This document shows positions 26,869 through 37,875 of a DNA stretch of 64,000 bases, piece after piece. How positions within the stretch are numbered: position 1 is the stretch's first letter; each line of letters opens with the position of its first letter. A program made the position numbers and the translations under genes. The notes under the pieces were generated by a model. The model worked only from the letters and a program-made list of their open reading frames with translations. It was not told where the DNA came from and did not search any database. Source of the DNA: Thermohalobaculum sp039180675 (GTDB taxonomy: Bacteria; Pseudomonadota; Alphaproteobacteria; Rhodobacterales; Rhodobacteraceae); NCBI GenBank assembly GCA_039180675.1, contig JBCDDC010000018.1, positions 40,586 to 104,585 on the forward strand. The letters run 5' to 3'.

Positions 26869-27618
26869 CTAGAACGTTAAGCCTGCGGTTCCGCGGAGAA
26901 TGGCCCGGGCCGCGTCACTGAAATCATCACGATCCCCATCATGAGATGGACCTTCGTGAAGAACAAGGGGGGCGCAGAGCCTGAGCGGTGTTCTGATGCC
27001 CTTGCGCGCCCTTACGATCACGCGCTTTGCGTCCCGGCCCGCGCGCGCGGTGAGCGGTTTGATCGCGATATCGCCGGTGCCGTCGAGTGCTGCGAGGATC
27101 TCCGCCAGGCGGTCGGCGCGGTGGATCACCGTGAGCCAGCCCTTTGGCCTGACCCGGGCGAGGCCAGCGCGCAGCCAGTCGCCAAGCGCGATCGCCTCGC
27201 GGTGGGCGGCATCGCGCGCGGCGACCGGTGAGGGCAGGCTCGTTTCCTCATGGAATGGCGGGTTGGTGATTACATGGTCGAAGCTCTGCTCGCGGAGCGC
27301 GCGCGGCGGATCGGCGACATCGCCCTCGTAGAGCGCGATCTCGATCCCGTTGAGCCGGGCGTTGCGGGCGGCCAGCGTTGCGTAGTCGCTCTGGATCTCG
27401 ATGCCCGAGAGACGGACCGGAACCCGGCAGGCGAGGCAGAACCCCGCCGCGCCGACGCCGCAGCCGAGGTCCAGCACGCTCTCATGCGCCTTCGCCGGGC
27501 AGGCGGCGGCCAGAAGCACCGGATCGGTCGCTGCGCGATAGCCGGAAAGCGGTTGCAGAAGCCGGAGGCGCCCGTCAAGAAAGCGGTCCTCGCTCAGCCC
27601 CTCGGCCTCGGGGCCCAT
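26869..27618 (-). CDS. TrmN6-like tRNA1(Val) adenine-N6 methyltransferase
   Basis: A 249-residue class I methyltransferase. LDLGCGVGAAGF near residue 47 is the SAM site and ITNPPFHEE near 116 is the N6-adenine NPPF motif. The N-terminal EDRFLDGRLRLLQPLSGYR is typical of YfiC/TrmN6, which methylates A37 of tRNA1(Val). The ATG at 27616-27618 shares one base with the stop of the DUF2007 gene, which decides this start; the frame continues further upstream without similarity. Confidence 0.87.
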   Translation of the reverse strand: MGPEAEGLSEDRFLDGRLRLLQPLSGYRAATDPVLLAAACPAKAHESVLDLGCGVGAAGFCLACRVPVRLSGIEIQSDYATLAARNARLNGIEIALYEGDVADPPRALREQSFDHVITNPPFHEETSLPSPVAARDAAHREAIALGDWLRAGLARVRPKGWLTVIHRADRLAEILAALDGTGDIAIKPLTARAGRDAKRVIVRARKGIRTPLRLCAPLVLHEGPSHDGDRDDFSDAARAILRGTAGLTF

Positions 27619-27848
27619 CAGAACCAATCCTCGCCCATGAAGGGCTCGACCCCGTTCATCCGCAGGATCATCCGCGCGCGATCCAGATCGTCCCGGCGGA
27701 CCATGATGCGGCGTGGGAACGCACCTATACCCCCTTCGAGGATGCTCATGTTTACGTCGAACACGAAGCACTCTATATCCTCCGCCGAGAGGAGCGCCTG
27801 AGTGTAGGGGATCAGGGTTGGATCTGTGGTGCGCACAAGCTCTTCCAT
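27618..27848 (-). CDS. DUF2007 small protein
   Basis: A 76-residue protein, MEELVRTTDPTLIPYTQALL then DIECFVFDVNMS and RIMVRRDDLDRARMIL. This matches the DUF2007 'putative signal transducing' family, with a ferredoxin-like fold and GlnB-like topology. It is translationally linked with the methyltransferase downstream (TGATG overlap) and diverges from the polyprenyl synthase. Confidence 0.85.
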   Translation of the reverse strand: MEELVRTTDPTLIPYTQALLSAEDIECFVFDVNMSILEGGIGAFPRRIMVRRDDLDRARMILRMNGVEPFMGEDWF

Positions 27849-27910
27849 CGCGCCAGGACCCTAACCTGCAAATCCAGCACAGGCCAGCCGCAACCCCGTG
27901 AGGATGGTGC

Positions 27911-28912
27911 ATGGACTCCGCGGTGAGAACTGATGGCCCGTTTGAGCGCCTGAGCGCCATGGTGGCCGGCGACATGGCCGAGGTGAACGCCGTGATCCGG
28001 GATCGGATGAGCTCGGAACACGCGCCGCGCATCCCGGAAATCTCGGCCCACCTGATCGAGGCGGGCGGCAAGCGGCTGCGCCCGATCCTGACGCTGGCTG
28101 CCGCGCATCTCTGCGGCTATGAGGGGCGCGATCACGTGAAGCTGGCCGCGGTGGTCGAGTTCATCCACACCGCCACCCTGCTCCATGATGATGTGGTCGA
28201 TGAAAGCGAGAAGCGCCGGGGCAAGGCGACGGCGAATATCCTCTTCGACAATCTCTCAAGCGTTCTGGTGGGCGATTACCTCTTTGCCCGGGCGTTTCAA
28301 TTGATGGTGGAGACCGGCAGCCTGCGGGTGCTCTCGATCCTGTCGAATGCGGCCGCAGTGATCGCCGAGGGCGAGGTGTTGCAGCTTTCCACCGCGCATG
28401 ACCTTACTACCGATCTGGCGCGCTATGAGCAGGTCATCCGCGGCAAGACGGCGGCGCTCTTCTCGGCGGCGACGGAGGTGAGCGGGGTGATCGCAGGCGA
28501 GCCAGAAGACCGGGTGCGGGCGCTGAATGTCTATGGCGACGGGCTCGGCATGGCGTTCCAGCTTGCCGATGATCTGCTGGATTACGGCGGTTCGTCGGCA
28601 TCACTTGGCAAGAATATCGGCGACGATTTCCGCGAGGGGAAAGTGACGCTGCCGATCATCCTGGCGGTCAGCCGTGGAGACGTGGAGCAGCGTGCGTTCT
28701 GGAACCGCACCATCGCGCGCGGCAATCAGGAGGCGGATGATCTGGAGACGGCGCTGCGCTATCTGGCCGAGTCCGGCGCGCTTGCCGACACCCGCAAACA
28801 GGCGCAGGATCATGGCGCGCGGGCGATCGCGGCGCTTGAGGGCTTCGACGAGAGCCCGATGAAGAGTGCGCTGACGGAAATCGCGGAGTTCGTCATCGCA
28901 CGCACCGCTTGA
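27911..28912 (+). CDS. Long-chain polyprenyl diphosphate synthase
   Basis: A 333-residue trans-prenyltransferase. The first aspartate-rich motif is LLHDDVVDESEKRRG near residue 85 and the second LADDLLDYGG near 220, with GGKRLRP near the N terminus. Small residues before the first motif fit a long-chain product, probably the C40-C50 side chain of ubiquinone (an octaprenyl or decaprenyl synthase, IspB/DdsA type). It diverges from the DUF2007 gene and converges on ispE. Confidence 0.92.
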   Translation: MDSAVRTDGPFERLSAMVAGDMAEVNAVIRDRMSSEHAPRIPEISAHLIEAGGKRLRPILTLAAAHLCGYEGRDHVKLAAVVEFIHTATLLHDDVVDESEKRRGKATANILFDNLSSVLVGDYLFARAFQLMVETGSLRVLSILSNAAAVIAEGEVLQLSTAHDLTTDLARYEQVIRGKTAALFSAATEVSGVIAGEPEDRVRALNVYGDGLGMAFQLADDLLDYGGSSASLGKNIGDDFREGKVTLPIILAVSRGDVEQRAFWNRTIARGNQEADDLETALRYLAESGALADTRKQAQDHGARAIAALEGFDESPMKSALTEIAEFVIARTA

Positions 28913-28965
28913 GCGGCGCATCGCGCCCCCATCTGCTAGGCTTTACCTTCTAAGCTCTCCCAACT

Positions 28966-29066
28966 CGTCGAGCGGCTCCCAGCCGGCCATCTGCGCGGAA
29001 CGCGCAGTGGCAGGGGAACCCTGCCAGTCCGTTTTACGGACATGGCCGGCTGGGAGCCGCTCGACG
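28966..29066. other. Perfect cloverleaf palindrome (four-way junction element)
   Basis: In the gap between the convergent polyprenyl synthase and ispE genes, 28966-28990 is an exact reverse complement of 29042-29066 (25 bp). Between the arms lie three hairpins that touch each other and the outer stem: 28991-29007 (7-bp stem, loop GAA), 29008-29026 (8-bp stem, loop GAA) and 29027-29041 (6-bp stem, loop TTT). Every base pair is Watson-Crick and only nine loop bases are unpaired. The fold is the same for both strands. It could be a structured RNA, a bidirectional terminator or a mobile palindromic element. I know no matching family. Confidence 0.9.
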
Positions 29067-29126
29067 CTCTGCGGGCTGCGGGCGGATGTTCGCCTTAGCA
29101 CAGGGCGCTCAATCCCTGCGGCGATG

Positions 29127-29984
29127 TCAGAGGGGGGCTGTCGCCACCCACCAGGTGGGTTGGCGTGCCCGGATGTCATCCGCAAGGCGTTCGGCCTCAG
29201 AGGCGCTTTGATAGAGGGCGAAGCAGGTCGCGCCAGACCCGGACATCCTGGCAAGGGGCGCGCTGGAAAGCGTCTCCAGGACCGCGCCGATCGGCGGGCA
29301 GATCCGGATTGCCGCATCCTCCATATCGTTGCGCTGCAGGCGAAGCCAGGCGACCAAGTCCCCAAACGTGGCGATACCTCCGGCAGGGAAGTCGGCGCCC
29401 GCCGGGTTGGTCTTCGTCGCAAGGGCGTTGAAAACCGCAGCGGTCGGGACCGAGACCATCGGGTTCACCAGAACCATCCAGGCGGGCGGGAGCGCCATGC
29501 AGGGCTGCACGCCCTCGCCCACGCCGCTCATGAATTGCGGGCGGTGGGACATGCAGACCGGCACATCGGCACCGAGGCCGATTGCTAGATCGGCGGGCAC
29601 AGAGACACTCCAGAGCCGCGAGAGCAGGCGCAGCGCGGCGGCGGCATCGCTCGACCCGCCGCCGATCCCGCTGGCGATTGGCAGGTTCTTGGTCAGTCTG
29701 AGCGAGGCGCCCGCCGAGACCCCGGTGCGCTGCGACAGCGCCTCGGCAGCGCGCAGCACAAGATTGTCGCCCGAGATCGGCAGCGTATCGGCGAAGGGGC
29801 CTGCCAGGCTGAGGCTGATCCCACGGGCGGGCTCCGCCTCCAGGTAGTCGCCGACCGACGGGAAAACCGCGAGACTTTCAAGGATATGATACCCGTCCGG
29901 GCGCTGTCCCCGGATGTGGAGGTAGAGATTGACCTTTGCGGGGGCTGCCTCGGCGATCACGCAGCCGGTGTCAGCCGTCATCAC
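29127..29984 (-). CDS. ispE: 4-diphosphocytidyl-2-C-methyl-D-erythritol kinase
   Basis: A 285-residue GHMP kinase. APAKVNLYLHIRGQRPDGYH at the N terminus and IASGIGGGSSDAAAALRLL near residue 105 are the family signatures. The enzyme phosphorylates CDP-methylerythritol in the MEP isoprenoid pathway, consistent with dxs elsewhere in the window. The start overlaps the end of the TPR gene by 14 bp; the second Met, three bases later, is equally possible. Its stop lies 60 bp from the cloverleaf element. Confidence 0.94.
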   Translation of the reverse strand: MMTADTGCVIAEAAPAKVNLYLHIRGQRPDGYHILESLAVFPSVGDYLEAEPARGISLSLAGPFADTLPISGDNLVLRAAEALSQRTGVSAGASLRLTKNLPIASGIGGGSSDAAAALRLLSRLWSVSVPADLAIGLGADVPVCMSHRPQFMSGVGEGVQPCMALPPAWMVLVNPMVSVPTAAVFNALATKTNPAGADFPAGGIATFGDLVAWLRLQRNDMEDAAIRICPPIGAVLETLSSAPLARMSGSGATCFALYQSASEAERLADDIRARQPTWWVATAPL

Positions 29985-31725
29985 CTTCCGCAGCCTCGGT
30001 GCCTACCAGCGCAGGTTCGTTCTCTTCCGCCTCTTCCTTCAGCACCTGGTCGAGGCCGACGTCGAGCTTGCGCTTGATGCGATCCGCCTGGCCTTCCTCC
30101 TCCGGGTCGAAGGAGAGGGCGCGTTTCCACTGGAACTCCGCCTCGGTCTGGCGCCCGTTCACCCAGAGAACGTCGCCATAGTGGTCATTGATCGTAGGGT
30201 CCACGGGGCGCAGTTCGACTGCGCGGGCCATGTGATCGAGCGCTTCGTCGTATTTGCCGAGCCGGTAGAGCACCCAGCCGAGGCTGTCGACGATGTATCC
30301 ATCCTCCGGCCGCTGTTCGACCGCACGCTCGATCATCGACTGGGCTTCTTCGAGGTTGAGCCGCATCTCGACCCAGCTATAGCCGAGATAGTTCAGGACG
30401 AGCGGCTGGTCTTCTTCCAGCTCCAGCGCCTTGAGGAAATCGGCCTCGGCCTTCGGCCACTGCTTTGAGCGCTCATGCGCGATGCCGCGCTGATAGAAGA
30501 GCACCCAGTGACGCTGCTCCGGCTCACCGATCAGCGCGATCGCGCCGTCATAGGCGACGGCCGCCTCGTCGAAGCGCGAGGAGCGCCGCAGCATGTCGCC
30601 GAGAGCGATATGGGCCTCGAGCGCATGGGGGTGGCGCAGGACCACCTCGCGCAGGACGCTGAGGCCTTCCTCGACCTCATCGGCGTCACGCAGGGCCTCA
30701 GCGCGGCCGATCTGGGCGTCGATTGCCTCCGGCGATCCTTCGGGGATGCGGGCATAGGCCTCGATCGCGAGGCCAAACTGCTCGTCCTGCGCCAGGATGT
30801 CCGCCACGAGAAGCTGCGCCTCGACCAGTTCCGGGTCGAGATAGGCGGCGAGCCTTGCATAGGCGAGGCCGATCAGGCGGCTGTTGCCCTGGCTGATGAA
30901 GCCCGAGATGGCGTAGAGCGCGTCTGCCGCGCCTGCCTGCGCGGTGGTGATCTGGGGCTCCGGCACGTTGCCCTTATCGAAGTCGTCTATGAGCTCCTGC
31001 AGCCGCGGCGCGCGGAGTGTGCGGGTCAGCCGCTCTTCCACCAGCGCTCGGGCCTGATCGACGTCTCCGGAGCGGGCCAGCGCCCCGGCCCGTGTCAGAA
31101 TCAGCCGGTTGGTGCCGCCGTTGTTCGATGCCTCTGCTGCGCGACCGAGCGCGACGGCGGCCGCCGCATCATCGCCATTCGCCGCTTCCATGAGACCGAG
31201 GTGGTAGGCCGCGAGAAGCTTGCCCAATGGTCCGCCCGCACCGTCGGATTCGAGCCGCGCGAGCTTTGGCCGGGCCGCTTCGATCCCGTCAGCGGCGAAG
31301 CTCGCCCACGCTTCTATGATGGCGCCAACGAAGGGGCCGCCATTTGCGCCAGATTCTTCGAGTTTCTCGGCTGTCTTGCGGAATTTCTCGTCCTTCAACC
31401 CGTCGGTCGCCAGGATCAGGAGGCCAAGATGATGGCCGGGCTGGGTTCTCTCGAGCCGCCGCGCGACGACCACAGCCTGGGCGATCTGGCCTGCCGCCAC
31501 CTGATGGAGCATGGTCTGTTCCATCAGCCGGACATTGTCTGGATCTCTTACCAGAACCCGCGCGTAGAGGCGGGCGGCTTCGGAGATATCTCCGCGCCGC
31601 GCCGCCTGTTCAGCGGCGAGATAGGGGCCGGCGAGGCCCTCTGCCCGCGCCGCTGGCGGCACGGAAGTCATCAGAATGCCGCTTACGGCAAAGGCGCTCA
31701 GGCCGAGTAAGGCTCGTCTCAACAC
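29971..31725 (-). CDS. Periplasmic TPR-repeat protein
   Basis: A 584-residue protein with a signal peptide (MLRRALLGLSAFAVSGILM, ending near ARAEG). The rest is a run of tetratricopeptide repeats, clearest at AARLYARVLVRDPDNV and in the C-terminal half with LNYLGYSWVEM and VDSLGWVLYRLGKYDEAL. It should be a periplasmic scaffold protein. This TPR-ispE arrangement recurs in related genomes as far as I recall. No specific partner is visible. Confidence 0.85.
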   Translation of the reverse strand: MLRRALLGLSAFAVSGILMTSVPPAARAEGLAGPYLAAEQAARRGDISEAARLYARVLVRDPDNVRLMEQTMLHQVAAGQIAQAVVVARRLERTQPGHHLGLLILATDGLKDEKFRKTAEKLEESGANGGPFVGAIIEAWASFAADGIEAARPKLARLESDGAGGPLGKLLAAYHLGLMEAANGDDAAAAVALGRAAEASNNGGTNRLILTRAGALARSGDVDQARALVEERLTRTLRAPRLQELIDDFDKGNVPEPQITTAQAGAADALYAISGFISQGNSRLIGLAYARLAAYLDPELVEAQLLVADILAQDEQFGLAIEAYARIPEGSPEAIDAQIGRAEALRDADEVEEGLSVLREVVLRHPHALEAHIALGDMLRRSSRFDEAAVAYDGAIALIGEPEQRHWVLFYQRGIAHERSKQWPKAEADFLKALELEEDQPLVLNYLGYSWVEMRLNLEEAQSMIERAVEQRPEDGYIVDSLGWVLYRLGKYDEALDHMARAVELRPVDPTINDHYGDVLWVNGRQTEAEFQWKRALSFDPEEEGQADRIKRKLDVGLDQVLKEEAEENEPALVGTEAAEGDDG

Positions 31726-31846
31726 GGAGGGTTATCCCTTCAGTTTCGGTCGCTCGGATCCTTCTAGTATGAGACATAGGTTGAAATTTGCACCATGAAA
31801 ACCTGAGACTTTTTCGTCAGCCGATCCTTGCTCCCAAGATCACGGA

Positions 31847-32842
31847 TCAGTGTACGAGCCGCCCGGTCGTGATTTCGGTCACCCTTTGAGGACCCTCATA
31901 GCCCGCTATTCGGAGCGTTCCGTCCCACTCCATCGTCATCGCGAGCCGTGTGTGTGGGTTCAGGACAGGCTTCGGCAGATCGTCGAGCGCTGGTGGAGAG
32001 GTCATCTCGCAGGCCATCTGGTAGCGCTTCTCGCTCTCATACCCGCGCGCGCGCCAGAAGGCAGGCTCGTCGGGCATTAGTTTGTTGAAGTGATTGGTGG
32101 CGGCCATGCCTGAGATCGCGCACTCGGTCTCTGTCCGCTCGATCACGGTCGCTGCGCCGTTCGGCCCCGCGAGGGTGAAGATTGCCGGGGCGGCGAGCGG
32201 CTCATGCGTCAGCCGATGGGCGGCTGTTTCGTAATCGGGCGCCGTCTCGAAGACATGACGGAGCAGGTGCATCGGCGGCAGGCCCGGGTTTTGCAGGAAC
32301 TTGAGCTTGCCGCTGACCCACGCGCCTGCGCGGCCAAAGCGGGTCATCGGCTGGGGTGCCTGGTTCATCGAGATCAGGAAGCGCCCGGGGGCCGCGCCGT
32401 GCAGGATCCCGGCAAGCCCCGGCCAGGTCGCCGTGATCCAGGGGCCTGCCGGGCTGTTCACGCGCAGGATCTCGACCCGGTCGCCGATCCCCTTGAACGG
32501 CCAGTCGAGCGTGCGGAAGAGGCATGGTGTGTCGCCCGGGAAGACGCGCGCGGTGCAGCCTGCCTCGTAGGAGAGGGCAAAGGCGATCGCGCCGGGGCGG
32601 CCCATCGCCTCGCGGGTCGCTTCAATCTCGGCCAGATAGGGGTCGCCGATCCTGGCGAGATGGCGCTGCGCCAGCCGGTCCGCTGGGCCGAGCAGCGGGC
32701 GGATCGCATAGCGCAGCGGGCCAAACCCCTTGAGCACGGCGTCCATCAATGCCTCGGCTTTCGCAATCTCTCTGAGCGCATAGGCGCCCAGGCCGCCGTC
32801 ACCGGCGTCATGGACGGGGATATGCGGCAAATCAGCGGGCAT
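31847..32842 (-). CDS. Ntn-hydrolase, acid-ceramidase/NAAA-like amidase
   Basis: A 331-residue protein. SYEAGCTARVFPGD near residue 91-104 places a cysteine (C96) at the processing site followed by FRTLDWPF, the pattern of the acid ceramidase / N-acylethanolamine amidase branch, where the cysteine becomes the N-terminal nucleophile after self-cleavage. ATNHFNK near residue 247 fits the conserved asparagine region. It should cleave a linear amide such as an N-acyl lipid or N-acyl homoserine lactone-like molecule; the substrate is inference. Its start overlaps the end of ccmB by 11 bp, which suggests it belongs to the same transcript. Confidence 0.72.
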   Translation of the reverse strand: MPADLPHIPVHDAGDGGLGAYALREIAKAEALMDAVLKGFGPLRYAIRPLLGPADRLAQRHLARIGDPYLAEIEATREAMGRPGAIAFALSYEAGCTARVFPGDTPCLFRTLDWPFKGIGDRVEILRVNSPAGPWITATWPGLAGILHGAAPGRFLISMNQAPQPMTRFGRAGAWVSGKLKFLQNPGLPPMHLLRHVFETAPDYETAAHRLTHEPLAAPAIFTLAGPNGAATVIERTETECAISGMAATNHFNKLMPDEPAFWRARGYESEKRYQMACEMTSPPALDDLPKPVLNPHTRLAMTMEWDGTLRIAGYEGPQRVTEITTGRLVH

Positions 32843-33500
32843 TGATCCTCAAAGCTGCGGCGGCCGCAAATGGGGCCAGGGCTGTGGCGAACAGGGTCAG
32901 TGCGCCCAGCAGCCCCATGGGCGGCCAGGGTGACAGATCGACCAATGCGTTCTCAACGCTTCGCGCGCCAAAGACAAGCGTTGGAATGTAAAGTGGCAAA
33001 ACAAGCATGGAAAGCAGGAGGCCGCCGCGCCTGACCCCGACGGCGATCGCGGCCCCGATCGCGCCGATCAGGCTGAGTGCCGGGGTGCCGACCGCCATCG
33101 CAATGACGAGGATGAGAAGCGGCTGGGCGGGCAGGCCCAGCATGCCGCCCAGAAGCGGCGCAATCACGGTCATCGGAAGACCGGTCGTGAGCCAATGCGC
33201 CAGTGCTTTGGCGAGGACCACCTGCTCCAGCGGGACCGGCGCGAGCATGAGCTGGTCGAGCGAGCCGTCCTCGAAATCCGCTTGAAAGAGTCTATCGAGG
33301 CTCAGGAGCGCGGCGAGCAGGGCCGCAATCCACAGGATCCCGCCCGCGATGCGCGTCAGTGTCTCGCCCTCGCGCCCGACGCCGAGGGGGACGAGGACAA
33401 CGGTCAGCACGAAGAAGGCGACCGCAATGCCCCCGCCGCCGCCGAGCCGCAGGGCGAGGCGCATGTCGCGGTCGAGAAGGGCTGCGAAGGGCCCCATCAC
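32832..33500 (-). CDS. ccmB: Heme exporter membrane protein CcmB
   Basis: A 222-residue protein with six hydrophobic segments and the typical FEDGSLDQLMLAPVPLEQVV loop near residue 75. It is the permease of the CcmABCD complex of cytochrome c maturation, which releases holo-CcmE in the periplasm. The ATG overlaps the ccmA stop by four bases (ATGA). Instead of ccmC, the next gene is the Ntn-hydrolase. Confidence 0.93.
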   Translation of the reverse strand: MMGPFAALLDRDMRLALRLGGGGGIAVAFFVLTVVLVPLGVGREGETLTRIAGGILWIAALLAALLSLDRLFQADFEDGSLDQLMLAPVPLEQVVLAKALAHWLTTGLPMTVIAPLLGGMLGLPAQPLLILVIAMAVGTPALSLIGAIGAAIAVGVRRGGLLLSMLVLPLYIPTLVFGARSVENALVDLSPWPPMGLLGALTLFATALAPFAAAAALRINAR

Positions 33501-34159
33501 CAGGCGCCTTCGAGAAAGGGATCGTCGGTTTTCTCGCGCGTCGTCACGGCATCGGGCTGCATGTCGAGAACGGCGACATTGCCGAGCCCTAGATCCTCAT
33601 GGCTGGCGATCAGGGCGAGGCCACCGCCTGCGAGATGGTCCCGGACCAGATCGGCCACCAGTGCCTTCGCCTCGTGATCGAGCGAGACGGTCGGCTCATC
33701 GAGCAGCCAGAGCGGGCGGTCGGTCAGCAGAAGCCGGGCAAGGCCGAGGCGGCGCTTCTGTCCGGCGGAGCATTCGGCCGCCATGCGCTCGGCAATGGGC
33801 GACAGGCCGAACCGCTCCAGCGCGATCCGGGCCCGGTCGCCGGGCGTGCCGTTCACCGCACACCAGAGCGCGAGATTGTCGGCGACGGTCAGGGCCGGTT
33901 TCACGGCGTCGAGATGACCGGCATAGGCGACCGCCTCCTGAAATCCGGCGGGATCGTCGGCCAGTGAGCAATCGCCGAGCCGCACATGACCCTCGGCGAT
34001 CGGGAGCAACCCGGCCAGAGCTCGCAGAAGGGTCGATTTGCCGACCCCGTTTGGCCCGCGCAGCATCGCCATCGCACCGGCGCCGACCCGGAAATCGAGG
34101 CCCTGGAAGACCTGCCGCCCGGCACGCCGGCAGGCCAGATTCTCGATGATAAGCTCCAT
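33497..34159 (-). CDS. ccmA: Heme exporter ATPase CcmA
   Basis: A 220-residue ABC ATPase. Walker A is GPNGVGKSTLL near residue 34, the signature is CSAGQKRRLGLARLLL near 132 and Walker B is LWLLDEPTVSLD near 152. With CcmB it drives cytochrome c maturation. The gene diverges from acnA; a ~210-bp AT-rich gap holds both promoters. Confidence 0.94.
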   Translation of the reverse strand: MELIIENLACRRAGRQVFQGLDFRVGAGAMAMLRGPNGVGKSTLLRALAGLLPIAEGHVRLGDCSLADDPAGFQEAVAYAGHLDAVKPALTVADNLALWCAVNGTPGDRARIALERFGLSPIAERMAAECSAGQKRRLGLARLLLTDRPLWLLDEPTVSLDHEAKALVADLVRDHLAGGGLALIASHEDLGLGNVAVLDMQPDAVTTREKTDDPFLEGAW

Positions 34160-34370
34160 CGGCGCTTCCGTAGCCCCTCGCAGATGTGCATTCTATAGCG
34201 TCATGAAACATCATTCACAGGAATGCGACAGGATTGCTTATTGATCTCTGTGAAGTTTTTCTAAATACCTCTTTAGAGAAATTTACAAGCAACCTGCTTG
34301 AGTTGAAGCGCCAATCCGGCAATTCGATGATAGCTTTCGGCACTGCACACGACCCGCAGGAGGACCCGCC

Positions 34371-37061
<2,691 letters not shown>

Positions 37062-37071
37062 ACCAAGCGGA

Positions 37072-37095
37072 ACGCGCGCCCCAGTGGGCGCGCGT
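37072..37095. terminator. Hairpin terminator after acnA
   Basis: ACGCGCGCCC at 37072-37081 is inverted as GGGCGCGCGT at 37086-37095, a perfect 10-bp stem with a 4-nt loop beginning 10 bp after the acnA stop. There is no T-run afterwards, so it may act with a factor or protect the 3' end. Confidence 0.65.
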
Positions 37096-37124
37096 GCGTC
37101 TTAAGCCCTTACCCCCCTCCCTGA

Positions 37125-37145
37125 CCCTCCCCACGAGGGGGAGGG
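37125..37145. repeat. Small GC-rich palindrome of the CCCTCCCC type
   Basis: CCCTCCCC at 37125-37132 is inverted as GGGGAGGG at 37138-37145, with a 5-nt loop, inside a longer run of C-rich sequence from 37110. It resembles short dispersed intergenic palindromes often seen in alphaproteobacterial genomes. Only one copy is in the window. Confidence 0.45.
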
Positions 37146-37212
37146 GACGCCAGTTGCACCGCTCATCTGCCGCCCGGGAGCGGTGATGTTTCAGGAAATG
37201 CCGGAGGATAGA

Positions 37213-37866
37213 ATGCGCCCGAGCGATCAGTTGCGCGAGGCCAGCCGCGAGGATTGGGAGGCTGTGGTCGCCCATCCGTTTTGCACGGAGCTGGCGGCCG
37301 GAACCCTGCCCGAGCCGGTCATGGCAGGCTATCTGGTTCAGGATTTCAGCTTCATCGACGGGTTCGTCCGGCTTGCGGCCCGCGCGATTTCCGAGGCGCC
37401 GTCGTTGGAGGACTCGGTGCCGCTCACCCAGTTTCTGGCGGTGATCACGGGCCCCGAGAACACCTATTTCCACCGGTCTTTCGATGCGCTGGGCGTGCCC
37501 GCGGCCGAGCGCACGGCCCCCGGTCTCCTTCCTGCCACCGCCGCCTTCCGTGATCTGATGGCCGAGGTGGCGGCGTCTGGGAGCTATGCCCGGATGATCG
37601 CCGTGCTGACGGTCGCGGAATGGACCTATCTGAGCTGGGCAAGCCCGCATGCGCCGGCGCGCGCGGATCTGCCCTTTTACTTTTCCGAATGGATCGCGCT
37701 GCATTCCGGGCCGGAATTCGAGGGGGTTGTCGCCTATCTCCGCGGGCAACTCGACATGGCGTGGGACCGGCTCGACGAAGAGGAGCGGGGTCTGGTCGCC
37801 TCGGACTTCGCCCGGGCCGTGGTGCTTGAGCGCGCGTTCTTCGATGCGACCTATGCCGGTGGCTAA
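37213..37866 (+). CDS. TenA-like protein lacking the usual catalytic cysteine
   Basis: A 217-residue helical protein of the TenA/PqqC-like heme-oxygenase fold: YLVQDFSFIDGFVRL near residue 41, a GPENTYFHRSF stretch and AEWTYLSWA near 141, ending with ERAFFDATY. The position that holds the catalytic cysteine in TenA thiaminase II (LPC) reads TVAEW here, so it fits the TenA_E subgroup, which acts on different thiamine breakdown products. The ATG at 37213 follows CCGGAGGATAG. No thi genes are adjacent. Confidence 0.78.
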   Translation: MRPSDQLREASREDWEAVVAHPFCTELAAGTLPEPVMAGYLVQDFSFIDGFVRLAARAISEAPSLEDSVPLTQFLAVITGPENTYFHRSFDALGVPAAERTAPGLLPATAAFRDLMAEVAASGSYARMIAVLTVAEWTYLSWASPHAPARADLPFYFSEWIALHSGPEFEGVVAYLRGQLDMAWDRLDEEERGLVASDFARAVVLERAFFDATYAGG

Positions 37867-37875
37867 CCGAGGTCC

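Noticed and set aside
28966..29066. The cloverleaf as a tRNA
   Set aside because: The outer stem is 25 bp, the loops are 3 nt, and no T-loop, anticodon loop of 7 nt or CCA end exists.
28966..29066. The cloverleaf as a CRISPR repeat
   Set aside because: There is a single copy with no spaced repeats.
28943..29422. A minus-strand frame running across the cloverleaf into ispE
   Set aside because: It is out of frame with ispE and Arg/Pro/Ser-rich, so it is not a gene.
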